Position numbers and translations under genes: made by a program | Source: Sorangium cellulosum | GTDB lineage: Bacteria > Myxococcota_A > Polyangia > Polyangiales > Polyangiaceae | Assembly: GCF_002950945.1 (NCBI RefSeq) | Contig: NZ_CP012673.1 | Coordinates: 9,624,501-9,688,500, forward strand | DNA length: 64,000 bases | Direction: 5' to 3' | Shown: positions 54,631 through 62,974 of the stretch, in pieces | Layout: every line of letters begins with the position of its first letter | Position numbering within the stretch: the first letter of the stretch is position 1 | Notes under the pieces: generated by a model | What the model was told of the DNA's origin: nothing | What the model saw: the letters and a program-made list of their open reading frames with translations, nothing else | The model's database searches: none

Positions 54631-56616
54631 ATGGCTCTGTTCGACGACGATTTCGAGACGCTCGAGCAGCTCCCCGAGATGCGAAAATCTCGCGGCAAGG
54701 GCGGGGATCCGCACGGCCAGAGCCCGACGCCCGTGAACCCCGGGCGCGCCCGCGGGGAGCTCTCGGAGCTCTCCGGCGACGACCCGCGCTACGAGGTGCG
54801 CTCGCTGCTCGGCGTCGGCGGGATGGGCGAGGTCCACTTCTGCCGGGACCGCCGCATCGGCCGCGACGTGGCCATGAAGGTCATCCGCGCCGAGCACCAG
54901 GGCGACGCCACGCTCCGGCACCGCTTCATCCGGGAGGCCCGCGTGCAGGGCCAGCTCGAGCACCCCTCGATCGTGCCCGTCTACGACCTCGGCGTCGACG
55001 CCAAGGGCTCGGCGTACTTCACGATGAAGCGCCTCCGGGGCCTCACGCTGGCGAGGATCCTGAACGAGCTCCGCGAGGGCGACGCCGCGGCCGTGCAGAG
55101 CTTCTCGCGCCGCAAGCTGCTCACCGCGTTCTCCTCCATCTGCCTCGCCGTGGACTTCGCGCACTCCCGCGGCGTGCTCCACCGCGACCTCAAGCCCGCC
55201 AACATCATGCTGGGCGACTTCGGCGAGGTGTACCTGCTCGACTGGGGCGTCGCGAAGCTCATCGACACCCCGCTCCAGACGCTCGACATGGGCGAGGATC
55301 CCATGAGCACGCGGACCATCCCGGGCGACGTGCTCGGGACGCTCGGGTACATGTCGCCGGAGCAAGCGCAGGGGTGCGTCGACACGCTCGACCCGCGCAG
55401 CGACGTGTACTCGCTCGGATCCATCCTGTTCGAGCTGCTCACGCTGAAGCCGCTGCACCCGAAGAAGGACCGCGGCGAGATGCTGGACTCGCTCATCCAC
55501 GGCGCCGACGCGCGGGCGTCGGTGCGCGCGCCGGAGCGCGAGGTGCCCCCGGAGCTCGACGCCATCTGCGTGCGGGCGACGCGGCGCGACCCGGCCGACC
55601 GCTACCCGTCGGCGCGCGCGCTCTACGAGGCCGTCGAGGGGTTCCTCGACGGCGACCGCGACGTCGAGCTGCGCCGCGACCTCGCGGCCCGGCACGCGGG
55701 CATGGCCGAGGAGAAGGTGCTGCTGGCGCTCGCCGGCGGAGAGGACGCCGAGAGCGCCCGGAAGACGCTGCTCAGCGAGGTCGGCCAGGCGCTCGCCCTC
55801 GACCCGTCCAACGAGCGCGCCCTCGAGACGCTCCGGCGCATCCTCACCGAGCCGCCGCGCGAGATGCCGCACGAGGTCCTCGCCGAGCTGGACGCGGCGG
55901 CCGCGGCGCGGCACCGGCTGCAGCTGCACGCCGGCATCCGCGCCGAGCTGCTCGCGACCGCGATCGCGACGCTCGTGGCCGCGGTGTGGCTGGGCGTCCG
56001 GGACTGGAAGATCTTCGGCTTCATCCTCGGCTTCACCGCCCTCGCGGCGCTGATGAAGGTCGTCGCGATCCGGGTGGTCCACCGCCCGTCCGCGCAGTGG
56101 TACGCCTACGCCGGGTTCGTCTTCAACGTGCTCAGCTTCCTGTGCATCGGGCGCGGCTTCGGGCCGCTGCTCTTCATGCCGATGCTCCTCGTGATCTTCA
56201 CCTACGGCAACTCGCTCACGTACCGGACGGCGTACCGCGTCGCCATCGTCGTGACCGGGTGCCTCGCGCTGCTGGCCGCCGTGTGGGCCGAGTACGCGGG
56301 CCTCCTGCCGCGGTCGTACGAGTTCAGCGAGGGCGCGATGATCATCCTGCCCCAGGCCGTCGAGCACTCGAAGATCCCGACGATGACGGCGCTGACGCTG
56401 ACGACCCTGTTCATGCTCGTCGTGCCGGCGTTCATGATGGGCCAGCACCAGCAGGCGCTGCGGGACGCGGAGCGGCGCGCGTTCCTCCAGGCCTGGCAGC
56501 TCCGCCAGCTCCTGCCGGAGCGGGCGCAGTCGGGCGCCGTGGCCGGCCCGAGGTCGGAGCAGGTGACCCTGCGAAGCCTGAAAACGCCGCAGCGCGACGG
56601 CGTGGGCCGCCGCTGA
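54631..56616 (+). CDS. Membrane Ser/Thr protein kinase with DWG instead of DFG
   Basis: A 661-aa kinase. The kinase domain (about 55-330) has LGVGGMGEVHFCRDRRIGRD, AMKVIRAEHQGD, HRDLKPANIML, then LLDWGVAKL in place of DFG, GTLGYMSPEQAQG and DVYSLGSILFELL. The Asp is kept and Phe is Trp. A helical region (370-430) is followed by about six membrane helices (residues 440-615) and a basic tail. It is likely an inner-membrane kinase with the catalytic part in the cytoplasm. GAAGG lies before ATG 54631. Target unknown. Confidence 0.93.
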   Translation: MALFDDDFETLEQLPEMRKSRGKGGDPHGQSPTPVNPGRARGELSELSGDDPRYEVRSLLGVGGMGEVHFCRDRRIGRDVAMKVIRAEHQGDATLRHRFIREARVQGQLEHPSIVPVYDLGVDAKGSAYFTMKRLRGLTLARILNELREGDAAAVQSFSRRKLLTAFSSICLAVDFAHSRGVLHRDLKPANIMLGDFGEVYLLDWGVAKLIDTPLQTLDMGEDPMSTRTIPGDVLGTLGYMSPEQAQGCVDTLDPRSDVYSLGSILFELLTLKPLHPKKDRGEMLDSLIHGADARASVRAPEREVPPELDAICVRATRRDPADRYPSARALYEAVEGFLDGDRDVELRRDLAARHAGMAEEKVLLALAGGEDAESARKTLLSEVGQALALDPSNERALETLRRILTEPPREMPHEVLAELDAAAAARHRLQLHAGIRAELLATAIATLVAAVWLGVRDWKIFGFILGFTALAALMKVVAIRVVHRPSAQWYAYAGFVFNVLSFLCIGRGFGPLLFMPMLLVIFTYGNSLTYRTAYRVAIVVTGCLALLAAVWAEYAGLLPRSYEFSEGAMIILPQAVEHSKIPTMTALTLTTLFMLVVPAFMMGQHQQALRDAERRAFLQAWQLRQLLPERAQSGAVAGPRSEQVTLRSLKTPQRDGVGRR

Positions 56617-56659
56617 CGGAGCGCGGCCGCGGCCGGCGTCCGTGCGGCCGCGGACGGCG

Positions 56660-58186
56660 TCAGTCCATCGGCCAGACCGCGAGGACCCAGACCGGCGCGC
56701 TGCCCCGCGCGGACACGCGGACGGCCGCGCTCTCCTCGATCTCCGAGCAGAACGCGACGCCGGCGCCCTCGCCGCGCTCGCCCGCGTCGTCGCGCGCGGC
56801 GCGGTCGCCGATCTCGGCGGTGAGGCGCAGCCCGCGCAGCTCGCCCCGGGCCGCCGCCGCCGCCGCGAAGTAGCAGCGGCCCGGCTCGACCTGCACGGGG
56901 ACGAGCGTGTCGCCCTGCGCGCCGACGGCCTCGGCGATCGGCTGCGCGCGCGGCTCGGGCGCGCGACGGCGGCGCAGCGCGGCGGCCAGGCCGCCGCGGG
57001 CGCGCGCGCCGAAGTGGCCCGGCACGAGCGCCGGCATCGGCCACATCGCGTCGGAGAGCACGACCTTCACCGGCCCCGCACCGCCCAGGAAGGGCACCTC
57101 CACCGTCGCGGGCTCGCCGAGGCAGAAGTCGAGCCGCGCGTCGGGCGCGTCGGACCGGTCGCGGTCGAGGAGCCGCCCCGTGCCCACCTCCCGCACCTCG
57201 GCGTCGAGATCGGTCGCGCGGCGCACCGTGGCGGTCGGGACCTCGGCCATCAGATCGAGCCGGTGGCAGCCCTCCGCGAGCTTGACCGAGAACTGCCCCG
57301 TCCCGACGACCGAGGCGCGCAGGTCCGTCTGCACGACCCGCGCGGCCCCCTCCGCGCGCGCGCGGCGCGCCGCCCGCGCGATCCGCGGATCGAGCGGACC
57401 GGGCTCGGCCGGCCGGCCCGGGTCGCCGCGCGGCGCGACCGGACCGAACACCCGCTCCGGGAGGATCGACGCGACGCGCTCGGGCGGGCCGCTCGACGCC
57501 GCGACGACGACGTCGAAGGCGCCGCGCGGCGAGAGCACGTCGACCACCATGCGGCGCAGCCCCTCGCGCGCAGACCCGCACCGCGTGATCGCCGCGGCCC
57601 CGGCCACGCTGGGGACGCGGCGCTCGCTCTCGCCGTCATCACCCCGCAGCCGGTCCACGAGGTCCTCGAGGGCGGAGAGGTCGCCGGCCGACTCCTCGGG
57701 CTCCAGCGTGAACTCCACGACGCGCGGCGCGAGGAACGCGACGGTGAGGCACTCGTCCTCCGGCGTGCCCTGCCCGCCGCGCCCTCCGGCCGCGGCGCCC
57801 GCCCCGCCGGCGCTGCGGGCGCCGCGGCCGGAGGGCGCCGCGGGCGCGCCGCCGGCCCCACCCACCGCGGCGGGCACGCCGGCGCGCGGCGGCGCAGGCA
57901 CCGCCACGACCCGGGCGCGACCGTGTTCGACGAAGATCGGGGGCAGCCGCGTGACGCGCGCCCCGGAGAGCGACCACATCCGCGCGAGCCGCGCGGCGTC
58001 GTCGCTGAGGTCCGCGCGCGCCGGCCCCCCGAGGGAGAGCCCGGCGAGCGCGGTCAGGAGAGACAGGGTGACGGCCGCGCCGCGCAGCTTGCGCGGCGCG
58101 CGCGCGTCGTGTGGACCGCGCGGACCGCGCGGCTCGTCGACGACCGCCCGGCGGGCTCCATCGACGACGCCGCGCGCCGCTGCCAT
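56660..58186 (-). CDS. Exported protein with Cys-paired modules
   Basis: A 508-aa protein with a signal peptide (VTLSLLTALAGLSLGGPARA). A beta-rich start leads to three modules, each from Cys to Cys: DECLTVAFLAP to ITRCGSAR, AEGCHRLDLMAEV to LDFCLGEP, EPGRCYFAAAAAA to VAFCSEIE, and an Ala/Pro-rich linker between the first two. The modules resemble those in the lipoprotein at 50376-52109. Start ATG 58186 is 13 nt after the APS kinase-sulfurylase stop, so it could be read through from the sulfur operon, but its composition is unlike an enzyme of sulfur metabolism. Function unknown. Confidence 0.65.
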   Translation of the reverse strand: MAAARGVVDGARRAVVDEPRGPRGPHDARAPRKLRGAAVTLSLLTALAGLSLGGPARADLSDDAARLARMWSLSGARVTRLPPIFVEHGRARVVAVPAPPRAGVPAAVGGAGGAPAAPSGRGARSAGGAGAAAGGRGGQGTPEDECLTVAFLAPRVVEFTLEPEESAGDLSALEDLVDRLRGDDGESERRVPSVAGAAAITRCGSAREGLRRMVVDVLSPRGAFDVVVAASSGPPERVASILPERVFGPVAPRGDPGRPAEPGPLDPRIARAARRARAEGAARVVQTDLRASVVGTGQFSVKLAEGCHRLDLMAEVPTATVRRATDLDAEVREVGTGRLLDRDRSDAPDARLDFCLGEPATVEVPFLGGAGPVKVVLSDAMWPMPALVPGHFGARARGGLAAALRRRRAPEPRAQPIAEAVGAQGDTLVPVQVEPGRCYFAAAAAARGELRGLRLTAEIGDRAARDDAGERGEGAGVAFCSEIEESAAVRVSARGSAPVWVLAVWPMD

Positions 58187-58199
58187 CGGGCCTCCGGGC

Positions 58200-59945
58200 C
58201 TACGACGACGAGCGCATCGCGTCGATGAGGATGCGCGCGACCTCCGGGCGGGAGAACTCCGGCGGCGGCAGCTCGCCCCGCTGGAGCAGCTCGCGCACCT
58301 TCGTCCCGGACAGGTTGACCTGCGTCGACGCGTCGCCCGGCGCCGTCTTCGCGGTGGCCATCGCCCCGACCACCGTCGAGTAGAAGGCGTTCTCGAAGTT
58401 GAGCGTGACGATGCCGAGCTCTCCGGGGCTGAAGGCATTGAAGATCTCCTGCGCGTCGTACGTGCCGTAGTAGCTGCCGACGCCGGCGTGATCGCGCCCC
58501 ACGATGAAGTGCGAGCAGCCGTAGTTCTTGCGCGCGAGCGCGTGGAAGATCGCCTCGCGCGGCCCCGCGTAGCGCATCGCCGCCGGGTAGATCGAGAGCA
58601 GCACGCGATCCTTCACATAGTACTTCGCGATGAGCTCCTCGTAACACCGCATCCGCACGTCGGCGGGGATGTCGTCCGACTTGGTCGCGCCGACGAGCGG
58701 GTGGATCATCAGGCCGTCGCAGATCTCCAGCGCGGTCTTGGTGATGTACTCGTGCGCCCGGTGGATCGGGTTCCGCGTCTGGAACCCGACGATGCGGCGC
58801 CACCCCTTCTCGGCGAAGTACGCCCGCGTCACCGCCGGGCCGCGGTCGTACGCCGGGAACGGCGACTCGATCGGCCGCTCGAGCACGCGGATCTCGCCGC
58901 CGACGTACACGGGGCCCGTGCTCATCAGGTACGCGACGCCCGGGTGCTTCGTCTCGGTCGTCCGGAACACCTCCTGGGCCTCGAGCTCCTTGCTCGGCCG
59001 CCACTTGTCGTTCACCTCGATGACCGCCACGATGCGGCCGTCGCGCGCGCGGAGCGCCGCCTCGGAGCCCACGCGGATCCCCTCCGCCGCCTGCTCGGAG
59101 ACGGCGAGCGTGATCGGCATCGACCACGGCAGGCCGCTCTCGAGCCGCATCTCGCGCACGACGCGCAGGTAGTCCTTCGAGTTCATGAAGCCGCGCAGCG
59201 GCGAGAACGCGCCGATCGCGATCATCTCGACGTCGCTCTCCGTCCGCTCGTCGAGCTCGATCGCCGGCAGCCCCTTCGCCCGCTCGGCGAGCGACGCCTT
59301 CTCGGCGCCCTCGGCCCACCGGTTCACGAGCTCGCCGCCGTGCGGGGCGATGAGCCCGCGGGCGCCGCCCGCGGCCGCGCCCGCCGCCGACGCGCCCGAC
59401 ACCGCGACCGCCGCGCCGCGGCGCGGCACGTACCCGAGCTCCTCGAGCTTCGCGAGGATCTTGGCGAGGCTCTCCTCCTTGGTCTCCTTGTCCGTGTGGA
59501 CGACCACCTCGGCGTTCTCGGGCGCCTCGTACGGATCGTCAATCCCCGTGAAGTTCTTGATCTCGCCGGCGAGCGCCTTCTTGTAGAGCCCCTTCGCGTC
59601 GCGCTCCGCGAGCACCGGGATCGCGCACGAGCAGTACACCTCGACGAAGTGCGGGATCTGGGCCCGCTGCTCGTCGCGGATCGCCTTGTACGGGCTGATG
59701 GCCGCGGTCATGGCACACGCGCCCGACCGCGAGATGAGCTTCGCCACATATCCGATCCGCCGGATGTTCGTGTCGCGATCCTCCTTGGAGAACCCGAGGC
59801 CCTTCGAGAGGTTCGTGCGCACCTCGTCGCCGTCGAGCACCTCCACGTGGACCGAACGAGCGCGAAGCTCGGCCGAGAGCATCGCCGCGAGCGTGCTCTT
59901 GCCCGCGCCGCTCAAACCGGTGAACCAGACAACAAAACCTGACAT
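58200..59945 (-). CDS. cysC/sat: APS kinase-ATP sulfurylase fusion (PAPS synthetase-like)
   Basis: A 581-aa bifunctional protein. The N-terminal APS kinase (about 1-180) has the P-loop FTGLSGAGKSTLA and VLDGDEVRTNLSKGLGFSKE, FVEVYCSCAIPVLAERDAKG and GLYKKALAGEIKNFTGIDDP. After an Ala/Gly linker the C-terminal ATP sulfurylase (about 230-580) has FQTRNPIHRAHEYI, FIVGRDHAGVGSYYGTYDA and the GTKVRELL end. The kinase-sulfurylase order is that of animal PAPS synthetase. It makes APS and PAPS from sulfate and ATP. AAGGAG lies before ATG 59945. It follows the Mec gene by 113 bp on the same strand. Confidence 0.95.
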   Translation of the reverse strand: MSGFVVWFTGLSGAGKSTLAAMLSAELRARSVHVEVLDGDEVRTNLSKGLGFSKEDRDTNIRRIGYVAKLISRSGACAMTAAISPYKAIRDEQRAQIPHFVEVYCSCAIPVLAERDAKGLYKKALAGEIKNFTGIDDPYEAPENAEVVVHTDKETKEESLAKILAKLEELGYVPRRGAAVAVSGASAAGAAAGGARGLIAPHGGELVNRWAEGAEKASLAERAKGLPAIELDERTESDVEMIAIGAFSPLRGFMNSKDYLRVVREMRLESGLPWSMPITLAVSEQAAEGIRVGSEAALRARDGRIVAVIEVNDKWRPSKELEAQEVFRTTETKHPGVAYLMSTGPVYVGGEIRVLERPIESPFPAYDRGPAVTRAYFAEKGWRRIVGFQTRNPIHRAHEYITKTALEICDGLMIHPLVGATKSDDIPADVRMRCYEELIAKYYVKDRVLLSIYPAAMRYAGPREAIFHALARKNYGCSHFIVGRDHAGVGSYYGTYDAQEIFNAFSPGELGIVTLNFENAFYSTVVGAMATAKTAPGDASTQVNLSGTKVRELLQRGELPPPEFSRPEVARILIDAMRSSS

Positions 59946-60058
59946 TTAGGCAACTCCTTCGATGATCAAGTGACTGGAAGAGACTCGGCCGCGCTGGGCC
60001 TTCGGGATCGGGGTCCCCTGCACGTGACGCTGGAAGCGAGGACGGCGGGCGCTTCGGT

Positions 60059-60628
60059 TCAATCAATAACGGAGAACGTCGACGCGACGAACGCGGCGCC
60101 GTCCCACACGAAGAGGCGGTGCTCGGCGATCGAGGGCTTGCCCTCGGGGCGCCCCTCGCCGGAGCCGCCGCGCACGCTGGTCACGAGGAACGCGAGCGGG
60201 AACGCGGGGCCGGGCCCCATCGCGATCTGGCCGCCCTCCTCGGCGGGCGGCTCGCCGCCGCTCATCATGGCGGCGTCGGTCGGGCTGAAGTAGGCGCCCG
60301 CGTCGAGGTGCGAGTGGTACAGCACCTTGATGGGGCGGCCCTCCGCGGCCCCCCGCTCGACCGCATCCGAGAAGCGCTTGCCGTTGAAGTCGAAGAACGT
60401 GCGCGCCGTCCGGAAGTACCGCTCCGGATCGATCGCGTGGAGCTTGTTCGCGATGTTCTCCATCCGGACATGCTCGTCGCAGAGCAGCGGCTCGGCCGCG
60501 GGTCCCTTCAGGTACCCGCACGCCTCCTCGTCGCGTGTATACCCCGCGAGCGCCTCCTCCTCGACCGCCTTGAGGACACTCGCCTTCAGGACCACCCCGC
60601 CGGTGGTCCACGGGTGGGACGTCACCAT
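60059..60628 (-). CDS. mec: JAMM/MPN+ peptidase, CysO-cysteine hydrolase (Mec-like)
   Basis: A 189-aa zinc peptidase of the M67 family. The JAMM motif is KVLYHSHLDAGAYFSPTDAA (His-x-His ... Asp, Zn ligands about residues 106-117); the upstream Glu is in DEEACGYLKG (about residue 36). In Mycobacterium tuberculosis Mec releases cysteine from CysO after CysM joins it. The start ATG 60628 overlaps the CysM stop by 7 bp; a start at 60646 (MGEAIRM) is also possible. It belongs to the CysO/CysM cluster, and the enzyme acts in cytoplasmic cysteine synthesis. Confidence 0.9.
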   Translation of the reverse strand: MVTSHPWTTGGVVLKASVLKAVEEEALAGYTRDEEACGYLKGPAAEPLLCDEHVRMENIANKLHAIDPERYFRTARTFFDFNGKRFSDAVERGAAEGRPIKVLYHSHLDAGAYFSPTDAAMMSGGEPPAEEGGQIAMGPGPAFPLAFLVTSVRGGSGEGRPEGKPSIAEHRLFVWDGAAFVASTFSVID

Positions 60629-61572
60629 ACGTATCGCTTCTCCCATTTCATGGGCGCAAAATAGCGGTCGCCCCGGTCCGGGACAATCGCGACCACACAC
60701 CCGCCCTGCTGTTCGCGGTGCAGGCGCTTCGCCACCTCGACGGCCGCGAACACCGCGGCGCCGCCCGAGTGGCCGACGTGCAGCGCCTCCTCGCGCGCGA
60801 GCTGGTCGGACATGTCCCAGCCCTGCTCCGTCGTGATCCGCATCGTCTCGTGGTACGCGCCCGCGTCGTGGATGCCGGGCACGAGGGAGCTCGGCAGGTG
60901 CTTGAGCCCCTCCAGCCCGTGCAGCGCGTCCGCGGGCTCGACCGCGATGCAGCGGATCGGCCGCCGGTGCTCGCGCAGCCGCCGGCTCGTCCCGACGATG
61001 GTGCCGCTCGTGCCGATCCCGGCCACGAAGTGCGTGATCCTGTCGCCGACCGCCTCGAGGATCTCCCGCGCGGTGCCGTGGTAATGGGCGAGCGGGTTGT
61101 CCTCGTTCGAGTACTGATCCGGGTAGAAATACCGCTCCGGATCCTTCGCGACCAGCTCGCGCACGAGGCGGATCGCGCCGTCGGAGCCCTCCATCGGATC
61201 GCTGAAGATGAGCTCCGTGCCGAACGCGCGCGCGATGTCCTTGCGCGCCTTGGACACGTTCGACGGCATGACGAGCGCCACCTTGAAGCCCATCGCCGCC
61301 CCGAAGAGCGAGTAGGCCACGCCGGTGTTGCCGCTCGTCGAGTCGATGAGCGTCTTCTGGCTCGTGAGGCGGCCGTCCGCGGCGGCGCGGGTCATCATGC
61401 GCAGCGCGGCGCGGTCCTTCACGGAGCCGCCGGGGTTCGTGAACTCGAGCTTGGCGTACACCTCGACCGAGGGCGCCTCGCGGCCGACACGCGCGAGGCG
61501 CACGAGCGGCGTGTCGCCCACGGCGTCGACGACCGACGCCACCCGGCGGGAACGGACGAGCGAGTGCCTCAC
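60622..61572 (-). CDS. cysM: Cysteine synthase CysM (O-phosphoserine/CysO type)
   Basis: A 316-aa fold-type II PLP enzyme. Marks: DAVGDTPLVRLARVG, NPGGSVKDRAALRMMTRAAA (Schiff-base Lys about residue 51), DSTSGNTGVAYSLFGAAMG and FVAGIGTSGTIVGTSRRLRE (phosphate loop). It ends in a long C-terminal stretch DRGDRYFAPMKWEKRYVW. The synteny with cysO and mec, and the TSGTIVG loop as in mycobacterial CysM, favour use of O-phosphoserine and thiocarboxylated CysO. Overlaps the neighbours on both sides. Confidence 0.92.
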   Translation of the reverse strand: MRHSLVRSRRVASVVDAVGDTPLVRLARVGREAPSVEVYAKLEFTNPGGSVKDRAALRMMTRAAADGRLTSQKTLIDSTSGNTGVAYSLFGAAMGFKVALVMPSNVSKARKDIARAFGTELIFSDPMEGSDGAIRLVRELVAKDPERYFYPDQYSNEDNPLAHYHGTAREILEAVGDRITHFVAGIGTSGTIVGTSRRLREHRRPIRCIAVEPADALHGLEGLKHLPSSLVPGIHDAGAYHETMRITTEQGWDMSDQLAREEALHVGHSGGAAVFAAVEVAKRLHREQQGGCVVAIVPDRGDRYFAPMKWEKRYVW

Positions 61573-61913
61573 GACGGCCCGCCCTCCTCCCCGGCCCGCG
61601 GCCGCTCCCCCGCCGGGGCGGCGCGCCTGCCGACCGCGAGCGCGGCCCGCATCTCGGCGAGCGCCGCGCGCGCCCCGGCGAGCACGGCGCGCGCGGACGG
61701 CGCGGCGACGAGCTCCCGAGGGGCGAGCGCGTCGACGTCGATCGCGCCCTCCGCGAGCGCGCCGAAGCCGGCGCCGCGCGCGTAGCGCTCCGCCACCTCG
61801 TGCTCGAGCGCCGCGCGGCCGAGCACACGCGCCGTCGCCGCCCCGAGCCTCGCCTGCCCCTCCGGGCCGATCTCCGCGAGCAGCACCTGGCGGAGGTAGC
61901 GCGGGTCGTCCAC
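61569..61913 (-). CDS. Small protein resembling a detached E1 (ThiF/MoeB) N-terminal segment
   Basis: A 114-aa protein from GTG 61913, between cysO and cysM with 1-bp spacing and 4-bp overlap. Its first residues, DDPRYLRQVLLAEIGPEGQA then RLGAATARVLG, match the N-terminal segment of MoeB/MoeZ/ThiF proteins (form RYSRH...DLGVDGQKRL...). That segment supplies the arginine finger for ATP in MoeB. The E1 gene upstream lacks exactly this segment. The rest is a helical Ala-rich part (RAVLAGARAALAEMRAALAV). It may work as a companion subunit of the E1; this is an inference. Confidence 0.75.
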   Translation of the reverse strand: MDDPRYLRQVLLAEIGPEGQARLGAATARVLGRAALEHEVAERYARGAGFGALAEGAIDVDALAPRELVAAPSARAVLAGARAALAEMRAALAVGRRAAPAGERPRAGEEGGPS

Positions 61914-61914
61914 C

Positions 61915-62193
61915 TCAGCCCCCGGCGATCGCCGGCACGATCGCGATCTGATCGCCGCCCTTCACCGGCGTCTTCAGCCCGTCGAGGAAGCGGATGTCCT
62001 CGTCGCCGACGAAGATGTTCACGAAGCGCCGCACGCCCTTCCCGTCGAGCAGCCGGTCGCGGATGCCCGGGTAGCTCTGCTCGAGGTTCTCGATGATCTC
62101 GCCGACGGTGCCGCCGGCGGCTTTGACCTCGTCCTGCCCGCCCGTGAGCGTGCGGAGCGGCGTCGGAATGCGGATGGTCGCGGTGTCAGCCAT
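61915..62193 (-). CDS. cysO: CysO/MoaD/ThiS-family sulfur carrier protein
   Basis: A 92-aa ubiquitin-fold protein: ATIRIPTPLRTLTGGQDEVK, GTVGEIIENLEQSYPGIRDR, FVNIFVGDEDIRFLDGLKTP and the required Gly-Gly end in AIVPAIAGG. The C-terminal Gly is adenylated and sulfurated to a thiocarboxylate. The FVNIFVGDEDIRF strand and position next to cysM/mec make CysO more likely than MoaD or ThiS. Start ATG 62193 overlaps the E1 stop by 8 bp. Confidence 0.93.
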   Translation of the reverse strand: MADTATIRIPTPLRTLTGGQDEVKAAGGTVGEIIENLEQSYPGIRDRLLDGKGVRRFVNIFVGDEDIRFLDGLKTPVKGGDQIAIVPAIAGG

Positions 62194-62974
62194 GGTCTTG
62201 ATCTCCCGTGTTGAGGTAGGCCGGGGAGCCGCGTCCGCGGTCCCCGTCAGCGCACGCAGTGACGTAGCGCGAGGCGTCGATGGTCGAGATCGCGGCGCGG
62301 TCCCCGCATAACGCGCAGGCGGGCCGCGCCGCCACGGCCACGCTGCGCAGCGTGTCCGCGAGGCCGTCGTAGGTCGCGATCCGGCCGTACACCGAGGCGT
62401 CGCCCGCGAGGATCGCGAGCGCCCGGTCGGCCGCGATCGCGCCCGCCACCCCGCACACCGGGCCCGCGACCCCGGCCGTGGCGCAGCTCGGCGCGTCGCC
62501 GGACGGCAGGTCCTCGAAGAGGCAGCGGTAACACGGGCCCCCGGCGCCGGACACCGCCATCACGGTCGCGCGCCAGCGGATCGCGGCCGCGTGCACCACG
62601 GGGATTCGCGTGAGGTGGCACACATCTGCGAGGAGGAACCGCGTGGCGAAGTTGTCGGTGGCGTCGACGACGACGGAGACGCCGGGCAGCAGGGCGGCCG
62701 CCGAGCTCGGGGTGAAGCGGCCGTAGCGGCGGTCGACGCGGAGCGCGGGGAACCTGCGGCGCAGCGCCTCGGTGAAGGCGTCGAGCTTCGGGCGGCCGAT
62801 GTCGTCGTCGTCGTACAGGATCTGCCGGTGCAGGTTGGTGATCTCGACCTCGTCGTCGTCGGCCACCCGGAGGTCGCGCAGGCCGGCCGCGGCGAGCGCG
62901 AGCGCCGCGGGCGCGCCGATCCCGCCCGCGCCCACGAGCAGCACACACCCGGAGATCGCCGCGCCGCCGCTCAT
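62186..62974 (-). CDS. E1-like adenylyltransferase (MoeB/MoeZ/ThiF family)
   Basis: A 262-aa protein that begins directly at the Rossmann strand: CVLLVGAGGIGAPAALALAA. Other marks: VADDDEVEITNLHRQILYDD, VVVDATDNFATRFLLADVCH, the zinc cysteine pairs PCYRCLF and CALCGD, and PSCATAGVAGPVCGVAGAIA (catalytic Cys in C-A-T-A-G). No rhodanese domain, unlike MoeZ. The usual first 30-40 residues (R-x3-R...GQ...L) are absent and appear in a separate gene nearby. It adenylates the C-terminal Gly of CysO. Confidence 0.92.
   Translation of the reverse strand: MSGGAAISGCVLLVGAGGIGAPAALALAAAGLRDLRVADDDEVEITNLHRQILYDDDDIGRPKLDAFTEALRRRFPALRVDRRYGRFTPSSAAALLPGVSVVVDATDNFATRFLLADVCHLTRIPVVHAAAIRWRATVMAVSGAGGPCYRCLFEDLPSGDAPSCATAGVAGPVCGVAGAIAADRALAILAGDASVYGRIATYDGLADTLRSVAVAARPACALCGDRAAISTIDASRYVTACADGDRGRGSPAYLNTGDQDHG

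Noticed and set aside
56907..59942. 1011-codon open frame on the plus strand
   Set aside because: Antisense to the Cys-module protein and the APS kinase-sulfurylase, both of which have clear motifs.
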